A stretch of 64,000 bases of DNA from Bradyrhizobium sp. 132 (GTDB taxonomy: Bacteria; Pseudomonadota; Alphaproteobacteria; Rhizobiales; Xanthobacteraceae), in contig NZ_JADPKY010000106.1 of NCBI RefSeq assembly GCF_023074185.1, positions 62,001 through 126,000 of the forward strand, in the 5' to 3' direction. The position numbers and the translations under genes are program-made. The notes under the pieces were generated by a model. It was not told where the DNA came from, searched no databases, and worked only from the letters and a program-made list of their open reading frames with translations. Position 1 is the stretch's first letter; each line of letters begins with the position of its first letter. Below are positions 51,534-58,944 of this stretch, piece by piece.

Positions 51534-51923
51534 CTAGACTCCCAGAGTGTCCGCGAGGAGGAAGCCGCAACTGACGGCCGCAAGGCACAGCCCGACCGAG
51601 CACACGACATTGCCAAACGCATGCATCGGCTCGCCGTTCCGCGCCAGCGTCAGCGTTTGCAGGCTGAACGAGGACACCGTGGTGTAGCAGCCGAGAAAGC
51701 CGGTCACCGTGAACAGCCATGGATTGGGCGTGGCGAAGGCCGAGCCGGGATGGGTCGCCAGTGCGCCAAAAATCCCGATCAGGAAGGCGCCGGTGACGTT
51801 GATGGTCATGGTGCCCCATGGAAACGTCTCGCCCATCCGTCGCGCGATCGCGCCGGAGACGAAATAGCGCGCACAGCCGCCCAGCACGCTGCCGATAATG
51901 ATCGCAAGCACTCCGCTCAGCAC
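51534..51923 (-). CDS. crcB: Fluoride channel CrcB/FluC, copy 1 (129 aa)
   Basis: Second fluoride channel subunit. Motifs: GGCARYFVSGAIARRM, GTMTINVTGAFLIGIFGA (pore Asn) and GFLGCYTTVSSFSLQTL, which differs from copy 2 by Cys-Tyr and Val for Phe. Charge distribution differs between the copies (GAIARRMG here), in line with opposite insertion. It follows the MFS gene after 19 bases. Confidence 0.93.
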   Translation of the reverse strand: MLSGVLAIIIGSVLGGCARYFVSGAIARRMGETFPWGTMTINVTGAFLIGIFGALATHPGSAFATPNPWLFTVTGFLGCYTTVSSFSLQTLTLARNGEPMHAFGNVVCSVGLCLAAVSCGFLLADTLGV

Positions 51924-51942
51924 GACAAACAGCCCCCCGTCA

Positions 51943-53151
51943 TCATTTTTGCTCCGTTGCCAGCCCGCTGCCGACGGCGAACAGCCCCATAAGCGCGACT
52001 AGCGCGAAGCCGAGCCCGGCCAGGAACGTGCCGGCCGGACCATAAGTATCCCACAGCGCGCCGGCGATCACGCTTGCGGCCAGCAAGGCAAGGCCGGTGA
52101 ACAGGTTGAAATAGCCGAACGCGGTGCCGCGCAAGCTCGGTGGCGCGGCGTCGGCGACGAGGGCCGAGAGCAGGCCTTGCGTCAATCCCATATGCAGCCC
52201 CCATAGCACGACGCCGAGTGCGAGGCCCCCAAGGCTTGGCAGCAGCGCGAGCGCGAGATCGGCGCCGGCGAGCAAGACGAGGCCGAGCGCGAGCAAGCCG
52301 GTGCGGTTGATCCGGTCCGAGAGCACGCCGGCCGGATAGGCGGACAACGCATAGGCGATGTTCATCAGCACCAGCACGGCCGGCACCCACATCACATTGA
52401 GCCCAATGTGCTGTGCGCGCAGGATCAAAAAGGCCTCGCTGAAACGCGCGAGCGTGAAGACCACGCTGACCGCCACAACGCGCCAGTAGATGGATCCGAG
52501 CTGCCGCATCGCGGCGCGATTGAGCGGGTTTTTTGCAAGCTCCCGGCTCGGATCTGACTCCGGTTCACTCACCGCGAACGCGATCAGTCCGAACGACAGG
52601 AATGCCGGCAGCACCGCCACCCAGAATACCGCCGTAAAATTGTCCGCCGTCCACCACATCAGGGCGATCGCCACGAGCGGCCCGACGAACGCGCCAACGG
52701 TGTCGAGCGACTGCCGCAGGCCGAAGCTCGCGCCGCGCAGGCCGATGGGTGCGATATCGGCGATCAGCGCATCGCGCGGCGCGCCGCGAATGCCCTTGCC
52801 GACGCGGTCGATGAAGCGCGCGGCAACCAGCCATCCGACGCTGGGGGCAAGCGGGAATAGCGGTTTTGTCAGCGCTGCTAGCCCGTAGCCGAGCGCTGCA
52901 AGGAGCTTGCGCCGGCCGAGCCAGTCCGACAATGCGCCGGAGAAGATTTTCGTGATCGAGGCGGTCGCCTCCGCAATGCCCTCGATGAAGCCGACGGTGA
53001 GCGTGGAGGCGCCGAGCACGGTGACGAGATAGACCGGCAGCAGCGCGTGGATCATCTCGGAGGAGACGTCCATCAGCATCGACACGAAGCCGAGCACCCA
53101 GATTCCCCTGGGCAGCCCCGCACGCGCAGCAATCGGTGTCGTCGTCGTCAC
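51943..53151 (-). CDS. MFS transporter of the fluoride-response operon (402 aa)
   Basis: Twelve-TM major facilitator. Motifs: SMLMDVSSEMIHALLPVYL at TM1, DWLGRRKLLAALGY (motif A) and GKGIRGAPRDALIAD after TM4, typical of a quinolone/anion-like MFS group without known substrate. The GTG at 53151 has AAGGAGAAG nine bases upstream; an in-frame ATG at 53253 lies beyond a terminator hairpin and has a poor ribosome site. First gene after the fluoride riboswitch, so it probably helps fluoride tolerance. Confidence 0.85.
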   Translation of the reverse strand: MTTTTPIAARAGLPRGIWVLGFVSMLMDVSSEMIHALLPVYLVTVLGASTLTVGFIEGIAEATASITKIFSGALSDWLGRRKLLAALGYGLAALTKPLFPLAPSVGWLVAARFIDRVGKGIRGAPRDALIADIAPIGLRGASFGLRQSLDTVGAFVGPLVAIALMWWTADNFTAVFWVAVLPAFLSFGLIAFAVSEPESDPSRELAKNPLNRAAMRQLGSIYWRVVAVSVVFTLARFSEAFLILRAQHIGLNVMWVPAVLVLMNIAYALSAYPAGVLSDRINRTGLLALGLVLLAGADLALALLPSLGGLALGVVLWGLHMGLTQGLLSALVADAAPPSLRGTAFGYFNLFTGLALLAASVIAGALWDTYGPAGTFLAGLGFALVALMGLFAVGSGLATEQK

Positions 53152-53279
53152 GTCCAGGACTTCTCCTTGCCTTCTCCTTGGCCTCCCCTTGGGCCTGCTC
53201 CTTGGCCTTCGCGTCCAGCCAACAAAAAACCCGCCAGCGGCGGGTTTGTCCATGCTCCCGCAAAAGGCAGAGGCTTCAT
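53148..53279 (-). CDS. Possible 43-codon leader ORF inside the riboswitch expression platform
   Basis: ATG at 53279 has AGGAGGGG six bases upstream. The frame (MKPLPFAG..., then Gly/Lys-rich, ending EKSWT) runs through the terminator hairpin at 53224-53247 and ends in a TGA overlapping the GTG of the MFS gene (GTGA). The peptide is low-complexity and unlikely to matter itself; translation of the leader might. Confidence 0.4.
   Translation of the reverse strand: MKPLPFAGAWTNPPLAGFLLAGREGQGAGPRGGQGEGKEKSWT
53224..53247 (-). terminator. Rho-independent terminator in the leader of the fluoride operon
   Basis: Minus strand AAACCCGCC / GGCGGGTTT with a 3-base loop followed by six T. It lies between the riboswitch aptamer and the first gene, as expected of an attenuator. 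Confidence 0.85.
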
Positions 53280-53294
53280 GTTGCCCCTCCTCAA

Positions 53295-53357
53295 GCAGGA
53301 GTCATCAGCCCACTACGGTCACAGGCCGCCGGGCGGTTGCCGGGGGACTCCATCCCC
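53295..53357 (-). promoter_or_regulatory. Fluoride riboswitch (crcB motif) aptamer
   Basis: Minus strand reads GGGGATGGAGTCCCC, then GGCAACCGCC, a variable stem and GGGCTGATGACTCCTGC. This is the crcB-motif layout: P1 GGGG/CCCC with loop ATGGAGT, P3 GCCC/GGGC, and the conserved CTGATG. The loop GGAGTC is exactly complementary to GACTCC, giving the required pseudoknot. The operon behind it carries two fluoride channels. Confidence 0.93.
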
Positions 53358-53426
53358 ATCTGTACGGCCAGCCTAGCATGGAAATCACGCCGGACAAATG
53401 AGCGGGGCGCTCTGTCCAGTGGCCCG

Positions 53427-53462
53427 TCATTCCGGGAGCGCACCGCGAGCGACGGCATGACG
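53427..53462. repeat. Degenerate REP-like palindrome
   Basis: CGTCATTCCGGGAGCGC ... CGGCATGACGG resembles the elements at 31917 and 35320 but is less regular. The stretch 53358-53640 otherwise holds the upstream promoter region of the fluoride operon and no gene I can support. Confidence 0.4.
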
Positions 53463-53640
53463 GTGCCAGCGATCGCGCAGTTCCAGTGGCGCGAGCGCGG
53501 CAACATGGCGGCAGCTTTGCGTAAAGCGACGCAAATCCCAACTCGCAAATCCCTAACTGGAATGTGAAGCGCAAGCGATCTTCGGACTTTGCGGCAAGGC
53601 GTTTGCATGTCACCATCGCGTCATACGACGGGAGGCTGCG

Positions 53641-54510
53641 ATGCGCTTGCTGTTCTCGATCGGGGTTGTGCTGGTGACCGGCATGTTTGCCGGAGGGGAC
53701 GTCGCGGGGATCGCGGCACCAGGACCCAAATTCGAGTCGCCTAAAAATCAGCCGCAGCGGCAAGCAGCCGACAGGGACGCGCAGACGGTCGATGTCGAGC
53801 TGATCCTCGCGGTCGACGTATCCTACTCCATGGACATGGACGAACTCGCGATCCAGCGCGAAGGCTATGCCCAGGCGATCCAGTCGAAGGAATTCTTGCA
53901 GGCACTGAAGCTGGGTCCGAACGGCCGGATCGCCGTGACCTATTTCGAGTGGGCCGCCTCGACCGACCAGAAGATCATCATTCCCTGGCGGCTGATCGAC
54001 GGACCGGAGACCGCCGATGCCGTCGCCGCCGAAATCCTGAAGACGCCGATCCGTCGTGCCTCGCGCACCTCGATCTCCGGCGCTATCACTTTCGCGATGC
54101 CGCTGTTCGATGAAGATCCCTATCGGGGCTTGCGCCGCGTGATCGACATTTCCGGCGACGGTCCCAACAACAATGGCACTCCGGTCACGGTGGCGCGCGA
54201 TGCAGCGATCGAGAAGGGCATCGTCATCAACGGCCTGCCGATCATGGTCAAGGAGCCGTCCTATTCGACCATGGATATCGACAATCTCGACTTCTACTAT
54301 GAGGACTGCGTCATCGGCGGCCCCGGTTCCTTCGTGATTACGATCAAGGACCGCGACAAGTTCAAGGAAGCCATCCGTACAAAGCTCTTGATGGAGGTTG
54401 CGGGCCGTATGCCGGAGCGTCCGGTGATGCGCGTTGCGGGCAAGGACAAGGAGCCGCGTGTGAACTGCATGATCGGCGAAAAGATCTGGTCGGACCGCTG
54501 GGGGCGCTAA
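53641..54510 (+). CDS. DUF1194 secreted von Willebrand A-like protein (289 aa)
   Basis: Exported vWA-fold protein. N-terminal signal segment (MRLLFSIGVVLVTGMFAGGD) precedes the DUF1194 domain with a MIDAS-like LILAVDVSYSMDMDELA, VIDISGDGPNNNGTPVTVAR and YYEDCVIGGPGSFV. The DxSxS triad suggests divalent cation binding. Function unknown; related proteins occur widely in Rhizobiales. The start codon follows an inverted-repeat region. It is followed by a CtrA-like site 50 bases after its stop. Confidence 0.85.
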   Translation: MRLLFSIGVVLVTGMFAGGDVAGIAAPGPKFESPKNQPQRQAADRDAQTVDVELILAVDVSYSMDMDELAIQREGYAQAIQSKEFLQALKLGPNGRIAVTYFEWAASTDQKIIIPWRLIDGPETADAVAAEILKTPIRRASRTSISGAITFAMPLFDEDPYRGLRRVIDISGDGPNNNGTPVTVARDAAIEKGIVINGLPIMVKEPSYSTMDIDNLDFYYEDCVIGGPGSFVITIKDRDKFKEAIRTKLLMEVAGRMPERPVMRVAGKDKEPRVNCMIGEKIWSDRWGR

Positions 54511-54561
54511 ACGCGCTACCGCCGAATGAGACGTTTTGCCCTAATTGCTTCTGATAGAATT

Positions 54562-54576
54562 TTAACCATGCGTTAA
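54562..54576. promoter_or_regulatory. CtrA-type binding site
   Basis: TTAACCATGCGTTAA matches TTAA-N7-TTAA exactly and is followed by C, as in the full CtrA consensus. It lies about 110 bases upstream of the gene at 54688. Confidence 0.5.
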
Positions 54577-54687
54577 CCGTCGCGTGGCCCTAATTGGCTG
54601 TCTCCAATTGTTTCCGGATAAAGTTCTGACCTTGTTGTCGGGGCGCGAACGAAGCGGACCTGTCAGACAAATCCGCCGAGCAATCAA

Positions 54688-55320
54688 ATGGCCATCGTCA
54701 CGTCGAGCACCAGCCAGATTTCGCCCGCCAACGAGCGGGTTTATCACCAGAGCGCCCTGCTCGGTGACTGGAAGGGCAGTTGGGCGGGCAACAACCAGCC
54801 TGTCGGCTTCAAGGTCGTGAACATCCGCGGTGCCCGGGCGCAGGTCGAGTACACCCATAACGGGCACACCGAGCGCGGTTTTGGCGAGGTCAGTGGCGCG
54901 CTTCTCACCTTCGGTAACATCACGGTCGGCACCAAGGACGGCAAGAGTTTGGTGCTGTTGTCCTCTGCGGGCGCTGGCAAACAGACCGCGACGCTGGATA
55001 AGCAGGCGCCGCCGGCCTCGGACAGCCGTCTAATGGGAAGCTGGGGCGGCTATTCCAGTGACAATGGCAAGAGCGCAAGCTTCCGTGTGCTCGGGGTCAA
55101 CGGCAACGAGGCCCAGATCAGCGTCACCACTGACGGCGTCACCCGGCAGGGCACCGGCACCGTCTACAAGAATGTCATCATGTTCGGGCAGGCGCAGATT
55201 GCGACCGATGACGGGCAAAATGGCAAGATCATCTACCAGGTCGGCAACAAGTCGTTCATGGTGCCGGTGACGAAATATCCACCGGCGGATACATCGTCCT
55301 CGGTGGACAAGACCGCTTAA
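54688..55320 (+). CDS. Hypothetical protein with internally duplicated domain (210 aa)
   Basis: No named family. Two related halves: LLGDWKGSWAGNNQPVGFKV ... VSGALLTFGNITVGTKDGKS (about 24-95) and LMGSWGGYSSDNGKSASFRV ... YKNVIMFGQAQIATDDGQNG (about 115-188). Each half looks beta-rich with a Trp-Gly start and Gly-Thr turns. No signal peptide, so secretion, if any, is not Sec-dependent. The start ATG has only a weak ribosome site. A CtrA-type site lies upstream. Confidence 0.68.
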   Translation: MAIVTSSTSQISPANERVYHQSALLGDWKGSWAGNNQPVGFKVVNIRGARAQVEYTHNGHTERGFGEVSGALLTFGNITVGTKDGKSLVLLSSAGAGKQTATLDKQAPPASDSRLMGSWGGYSSDNGKSASFRVLGVNGNEAQISVTTDGVTRQGTGTVYKNVIMFGQAQIATDDGQNGKIIYQVGNKSFMVPVTKYPPADTSSSVDKTA

Positions 55321-55383
55321 CGCCTCACCGTCGTTTGCTGCGGCATGATGTCAGCGCCGCGGTACTGCAATCGAACGCCCCGG

Positions 55384-55653
55384 CTACTTGGCGGCGAGCG
55401 GTCGCAGTGGCAGCACGCTGTTGTTCGGCGCTTCCGTCTGCATGGTGATCAGCGTCATCGAGACCAGGTCGCAATAGCCAATCAGGCCGATGATATCCAT
55501 GATGCCGCGCTCGTCGAATTTCTGTTGCGCCGCGCGGTAGATTCGTCGGAGCCCTTCTTGGCGCGGTGCGAACCGTGCAAGAGCTCGGGAACGCATGCGG
55601 GAGTTGAATGGAACGACGCCCGGGCGTGTCAGCTCCACTGGCATTCGCGGCAA
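55384..55653 (-). pseudogene. C-terminal remnant of a carboxymuconolactone decarboxylase-like protein
   Basis: Reading IYRAAQQKFDERGIMDIIGL, then IGYCDLVSMTLITMQTEAP and a Pro/Leu-rich end matches the last 60 residues of CMD-family proteins (pattern DLIGLVGYYxLVSMTLN). The upstream part of the frame is unrelated and there is no domain start, catalytic Cys motif or ribosome site. A decayed gene fragment is the best reading. Confidence 0.55.
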
Positions 55654-55694
55654 CCGTCGCGTATAATTTCCGCACTTCCTTGACGGTCACCTGA

Positions 55695-56297
55695 ATGCTC
55701 AGTCTCGCAGCTCCACGCGCCCTCGCAACTGTCTTCGCCGTGCTCTGCCTCGGCGGAGCAACGGCTCATGCACAAGTGGCGCCTCTGAGGTATTGGATAC
55801 CGGGCGGTGCTTTCGGCTTTGGCGGAACTAGCAGCCAAAGCGCCGCTGCCTACGGTAATTTTCCAAGCTTCAAGGCCGGCGATGCAGACGGAAGCTACGA
55901 TTTTCGTCCCGGGTTCTTTGTCGGGAGCGAACGCGGCAGTCTCGGTTTGAACGGTCTCAGCCAGAGCGCCTCCGTCGGCAATTTCAGCGCGCTCTCTTAT
56001 GATGGCACGCAGTTCGGTTACAACACCAAGACCGCGGGCGGCATGCCCGTCACGTTCTTTGCCGGTTTCGACACGCTGAAATACAGTGGCGGCATTGGCA
56101 GCTCGCTTGCGCCGCTCACCTCCAGCGCCTCGCCCGGCTACGGCGCATTTGCAGGTGTCGAGTTCAAGCCGACCTCCAACCTCAGTCTGTCGTTCGGCGC
56201 CGGTTTCATTCAGCAGCAATCGGGAAACATGGACAGCGACATCAACTCGTCGATGTTGCCCGGCGAGTCGCCGGCATTGGGCGTCCTTCGGCGGTAG
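55695..56297 (+). CDS. Secreted beta-rich protein, possible outer-membrane type (200 aa)
   Basis: Function unknown. Signal peptide MLSLAAPRALATVFAVLCLG, cleavage near AHAQV. The mature part alternates Gly, aromatic and polar residues (FGFGGTSSQSAAAYGNF, FRPGFFVGSERGSLGLNG, SLSFGAGFIQQQSGN), typical of outer-membrane or autotransporter-like beta structure. No C-terminal Phe, so a classic porin is unlikely. A degenerate 49-bp repeat follows the stop. Confidence 0.65.
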   Translation: MLSLAAPRALATVFAVLCLGGATAHAQVAPLRYWIPGGAFGFGGTSSQSAAAYGNFPSFKAGDADGSYDFRPGFFVGSERGSLGLNGLSQSASVGNFSALSYDGTQFGYNTKTAGGMPVTFFAGFDTLKYSGGIGSSLAPLTSSASPGYGAFAGVEFKPTSNLSLSFGAGFIQQQSGNMDSDINSSMLPGESPALGVLRR

Positions 56298-56345
56298 AGC
56301 ATGACCCCGGAAGGTGTGCCGCGGTTTCCCGAAAAGTGCACCCTC
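56297..56345. repeat. Degenerate third copy of the 49-bp repeat
   Basis: GAGCATGACCCCGGAAGGTG ... CACCCTC has the same length and end pattern as 40245 and 42351 but about ten differences, including loss of the second GATCATGCTC arm. Confidence 0.65.
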
Positions 56346-56356
56346 AAACATAAGAA

Positions 56357-57604
56357 CTAGCGCGTAAAGCGCGCCACCAGCTCGACATGCGGCGTGTGGC
56401 GGAACTGGTCCACCGGCACGACGCCGTCGATCCTGTAGCCGCCATCGATCAAGAGCCGTGCGTCGCGGGCAAAGGTCGCGACGTTGCAGGAGACCGCGAC
56501 CACCACGGGCACCTTGCTCGCGGCGAGCTTCAACGCCTGGGCCTGCGCGCCCTGGCGCGGCGGGTCGAACACCACGGCGTCGAAGTCGCGCAGCTCCGGC
56601 GGCACCAGGGGGCGGCGGAACAGGTCGCGCGGCTCGGCCTTGATCGGCTTGAGCCCCGGCGTACGCGCGGCTTTTTCGAGCGCTGCAATGGCGCCGGCAT
56701 CGTTGTCATGGGCGGTGACGCGGGCCTTTTCGGCGAGCCGCAACGCAAACGGGCCGACGCCGCAGAAGAGGTCGAGCACGTTCTTGGCCTTGCCGATTCG
56801 CTCCGCGACGAGAGACGCCAGCGTCTCTTCGCCCGCAACGGTTGCTTGCAGGAACGAGCCCGGCGGCAGCGTCACCTCGGCGCGACCCATCTGCAGGGTC
56901 GGCGCCAGGCGTTGCAGCACCAGCTCGCCATGCCGCGTCAGCCGCGCCAGGCGGTGCTGCTCGGCGACGCGCGACAGCGCCGTCACAAGGGGCGTTGGCA
57001 GTGGGCCGGAGCCGCGCAAATCGACATCGAGACCGTTGGCGGTGGCAGTGACCTGGATGTCCAGCGGCTTTGTCACCGACATCTTCGACGTCAGGAGCTC
57101 GGAGAGTGCCCAACCCGCATCGAGCGCACCCTCGAGCCCGGGATCGAGGATCGGGCAGCGATGGATCGGAATGACATCGTGTGAGCTAGCAGCAGAAAAA
57201 CCCACCTTGAGGATGTCATGCGTGCCGAACCGGCCGTGCAGCGTGACGCGCCTGCGGCCCGCGCCGTGGGCGTCGACCAGTGGCGCCACCTCGCAGTCGA
57301 TGCCGGCTTGCGCCAGCGTCTCGACCACGATGCCGCGCTTCCAGGCGTGATACGGTTCATCCGCCCAGTGCTGGATCGCGCAGCCGCCACAAACGCCGAA
57401 ATGCGGACAGAACGGTGCGATGCGCTCGGGGCTGGCGACATCCACCGCCAGCAGCTTGCGGCGGTCGGGATGGTTGCCGACGACATGATCGACTTCGACG
57501 GTCTCGCCGCCGAGCGTGTAGGGCACGTAGATGGCATAGCCCGCGTCGAGCGAGACGCCGTCGCCGCGATGGCCGACGTGATCGATCTTCACGCGCTCAA
57601 CCAC
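56357..57604 (-). CDS. TrmA/RumA-family RNA (uracil-5-)-methyltransferase (415 aa)
   Basis: SAM-dependent 5-methyluridine transferase for rRNA or tRNA. An N-terminal TRAM-like region precedes the FeS Cys set CPHFGVCGGCAIQHW plus HRCPIL. The Rossmann domain has LDLFCGVGPFALRLAE. DAVVFDPPRQGAQAQAL and VSCNVATFARD hold the catalytic Cys. GTG start at 57604 overlaps the TlyA stop by eight bases, so translation is coupled. Which uridine is modified cannot be told. Confidence 0.9.
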   Translation of the reverse strand: MVERVKIDHVGHRGDGVSLDAGYAIYVPYTLGGETVEVDHVVGNHPDRRKLLAVDVASPERIAPFCPHFGVCGGCAIQHWADEPYHAWKRGIVVETLAQAGIDCEVAPLVDAHGAGRRRVTLHGRFGTHDILKVGFSAASSHDVIPIHRCPILDPGLEGALDAGWALSELLTSKMSVTKPLDIQVTATANGLDVDLRGSGPLPTPLVTALSRVAEQHRLARLTRHGELVLQRLAPTLQMGRAEVTLPPGSFLQATVAGEETLASLVAERIGKAKNVLDLFCGVGPFALRLAEKARVTAHDNDAGAIAALEKAARTPGLKPIKAEPRDLFRRPLVPPELRDFDAVVFDPPRQGAQAQALKLAASKVPVVVAVSCNVATFARDARLLIDGGYRIDGVVPVDQFRHTPHVELVARFTR

Positions 57605-58331
57605 GTCGCGCGCCCAGGAAGAATTCGATGTTGCCGTCGCCGCCGGTGATTGCCGACGGGAACACTTCGATATCGGTACAGCCGAGCGAGGCGGCAAAGG
57701 CGGCGATGTCGTTGCAGATATCCTGACGCACGGCGGCGTCGCGGATGATGCCCTTCTTGTTGTGCTTCCGCTCCGCCTCGAATTGCGGCTTGATCAGCGC
57801 CAGCAGGCTCATCGGTGCGGCCGCCAGGGATAGCGCCACGGGCAGCACCGCCTTGAGCGAGATGAAGCTGACGTCGATAACGACGACATCGGGCCGCGCC
57901 GGCAAGCGCTTGCCGTCATAGGCGCGGATGTCGGTCTCTTCCATCGACACGATTTTGGAGTGACCGCGCAGCGAGGGATGCAACTGGTTGGTGCCGACAT
58001 CGACGGCAAAGACGAGGCTCGCGCCGTTCGCCAGCAGCACCTCGGTGAATCCGCCAGTGGAAGCGCCGACGTCGAGGCAGACATGGTCCTCGATCTCGAT
58101 CCTGTAGCGCTCAAGCGCGCCGGCGAGCTTGACGCCGCCGCGGGAGACATAGGGGTGTGCGGGCTCGGCCCGGATCACCGCATCCTCGGCGATGGTCTCC
58201 GACGGTTTTGCGACCTGCTTGTCATCGGCAGTGACGAGCCCAGCCTCGATCGCCGCGCGCGCCCGCGCCCGGCTCTCGAACAGGCCACGCTCGACCAGCA
58301 ATACATCCGCGCGCTTGCGGGCAGGGGACAT
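57597..58331 (-). CDS. tlyA: TlyA-family RNA methyltransferase (244 aa)
   Basis: 2'-O-methylates rRNA in characterised TlyA proteins; some act as hemolysins by name only. N-terminal S4 RNA-binding domain (LLVERGLFESRARARAAIEA), YVSRGGVKLAGALE, then a FtsJ-type SAM domain with LDVGASTGGFTEVLL and the K-D-K-E set (VVVIDVSFISL, LIKPQFE). The ATG at 58331 is the first in frame. Gene order dxs, deoxyribosyltransferase, tlyA, RumA-like suggests one transcription unit. Confidence 0.93.
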   Translation of the reverse strand: MSPARKRADVLLVERGLFESRARARAAIEAGLVTADDKQVAKPSETIAEDAVIRAEPAHPYVSRGGVKLAGALERYRIEIEDHVCLDVGASTGGFTEVLLANGASLVFAVDVGTNQLHPSLRGHSKIVSMEETDIRAYDGKRLPARPDVVVIDVSFISLKAVLPVALSLAAAPMSLLALIKPQFEAERKHNKKGIIRDAAVRQDICNDIAAFAASLGCTDIEVFPSAITGGDGNIEFFLGARRG

Positions 58332-58356
58332 CGGTTCTCCGAAAGAGAATTTGCGC

Positions 58357-58911
58357 TTATATAGCGATCAATCGCGCGGCTGCCATCCGGACGCAAGCCT
58401 CGAAGGCGGCCAGATCGTGCCAGACGTCGATCGGCATCTGCGCAGGCGTCACGAGCGGGCAGCCATGCAGCTCCAACGCGTGGATCATCATAAGATTATC
58501 GACGAGTCCAAAGTCTTCGACCGTCAGCCCCTGCGCGTCGACCAGCCGCCCCTCTTCGGACGTCACATCCACGAAGCGCCCGACACGGTCGGCATAGGCA
58601 GCGCCGTCGTTGGAATAGGCGAGGCAGAACTTGCGGCGGCCGGCCATGTAGCCGAGCTCGTAGACGGTGCCGGGATCGGCGCCGGCGCCGCGGAACGGCG
58701 TGAGGTTTGCGAGGATGGCATCGGCCGCGTCCATCATCGCCTCGTTGCCGCAAAAGATCTGCCGCGACGCATCAGGCGCGGCGAGGTCGATCTCGTTGTC
58801 GAGGGGATAGAGGCCGGTGAGGCCGTGAGCGGCGCAGATCGCGGCTTTCTGCCGGCCGATCTCGACCGCATCTGGCAGGAACACGTCGGGGCCCGCCAGA
58901 TAGATTTTCAT
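58357..58911 (-). CDS. Nucleoside 2-deoxyribosyltransferase family protein (184 aa)
   Basis: Transfers or hydrolyses 2-deoxyribose on nucleosides or NMPs. Motifs: MKIYLAGPDVFLPDAVEIGR at the N-terminus, ADAILANLTPFRGAGADPGT (catalytic Glu region ELGYMAGRRKF) and EDFGLVDNLMM. Length fits. It begins 33 bases after the dxs stop and is followed by tlyA after 25 bases. Salvage or nucleotide sanitation is the likely role; specificity is not clear. Confidence 0.88.
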   Translation of the reverse strand: MKIYLAGPDVFLPDAVEIGRQKAAICAAHGLTGLYPLDNEIDLAAPDASRQIFCGNEAMMDAADAILANLTPFRGAGADPGTVYELGYMAGRRKFCLAYSNDGAAYADRVGRFVDVTSEEGRLVDAQGLTVEDFGLVDNLMMIHALELHGCPLVTPAQMPIDVWHDLAAFEACVRMAAARLIAI

Positions 58912-58944
58912 GAGAGCTGCTTCCCAGAAGGTCGAAGCCCGCTG

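Noticed and set aside
53152..53253. Upstream ATG start for the MFS gene at 53253
   Set aside because: It would place a terminator hairpin inside the gene and has the putative ribosome site too close; the GTG at 53151 has AAGGAGAAG at good distance.
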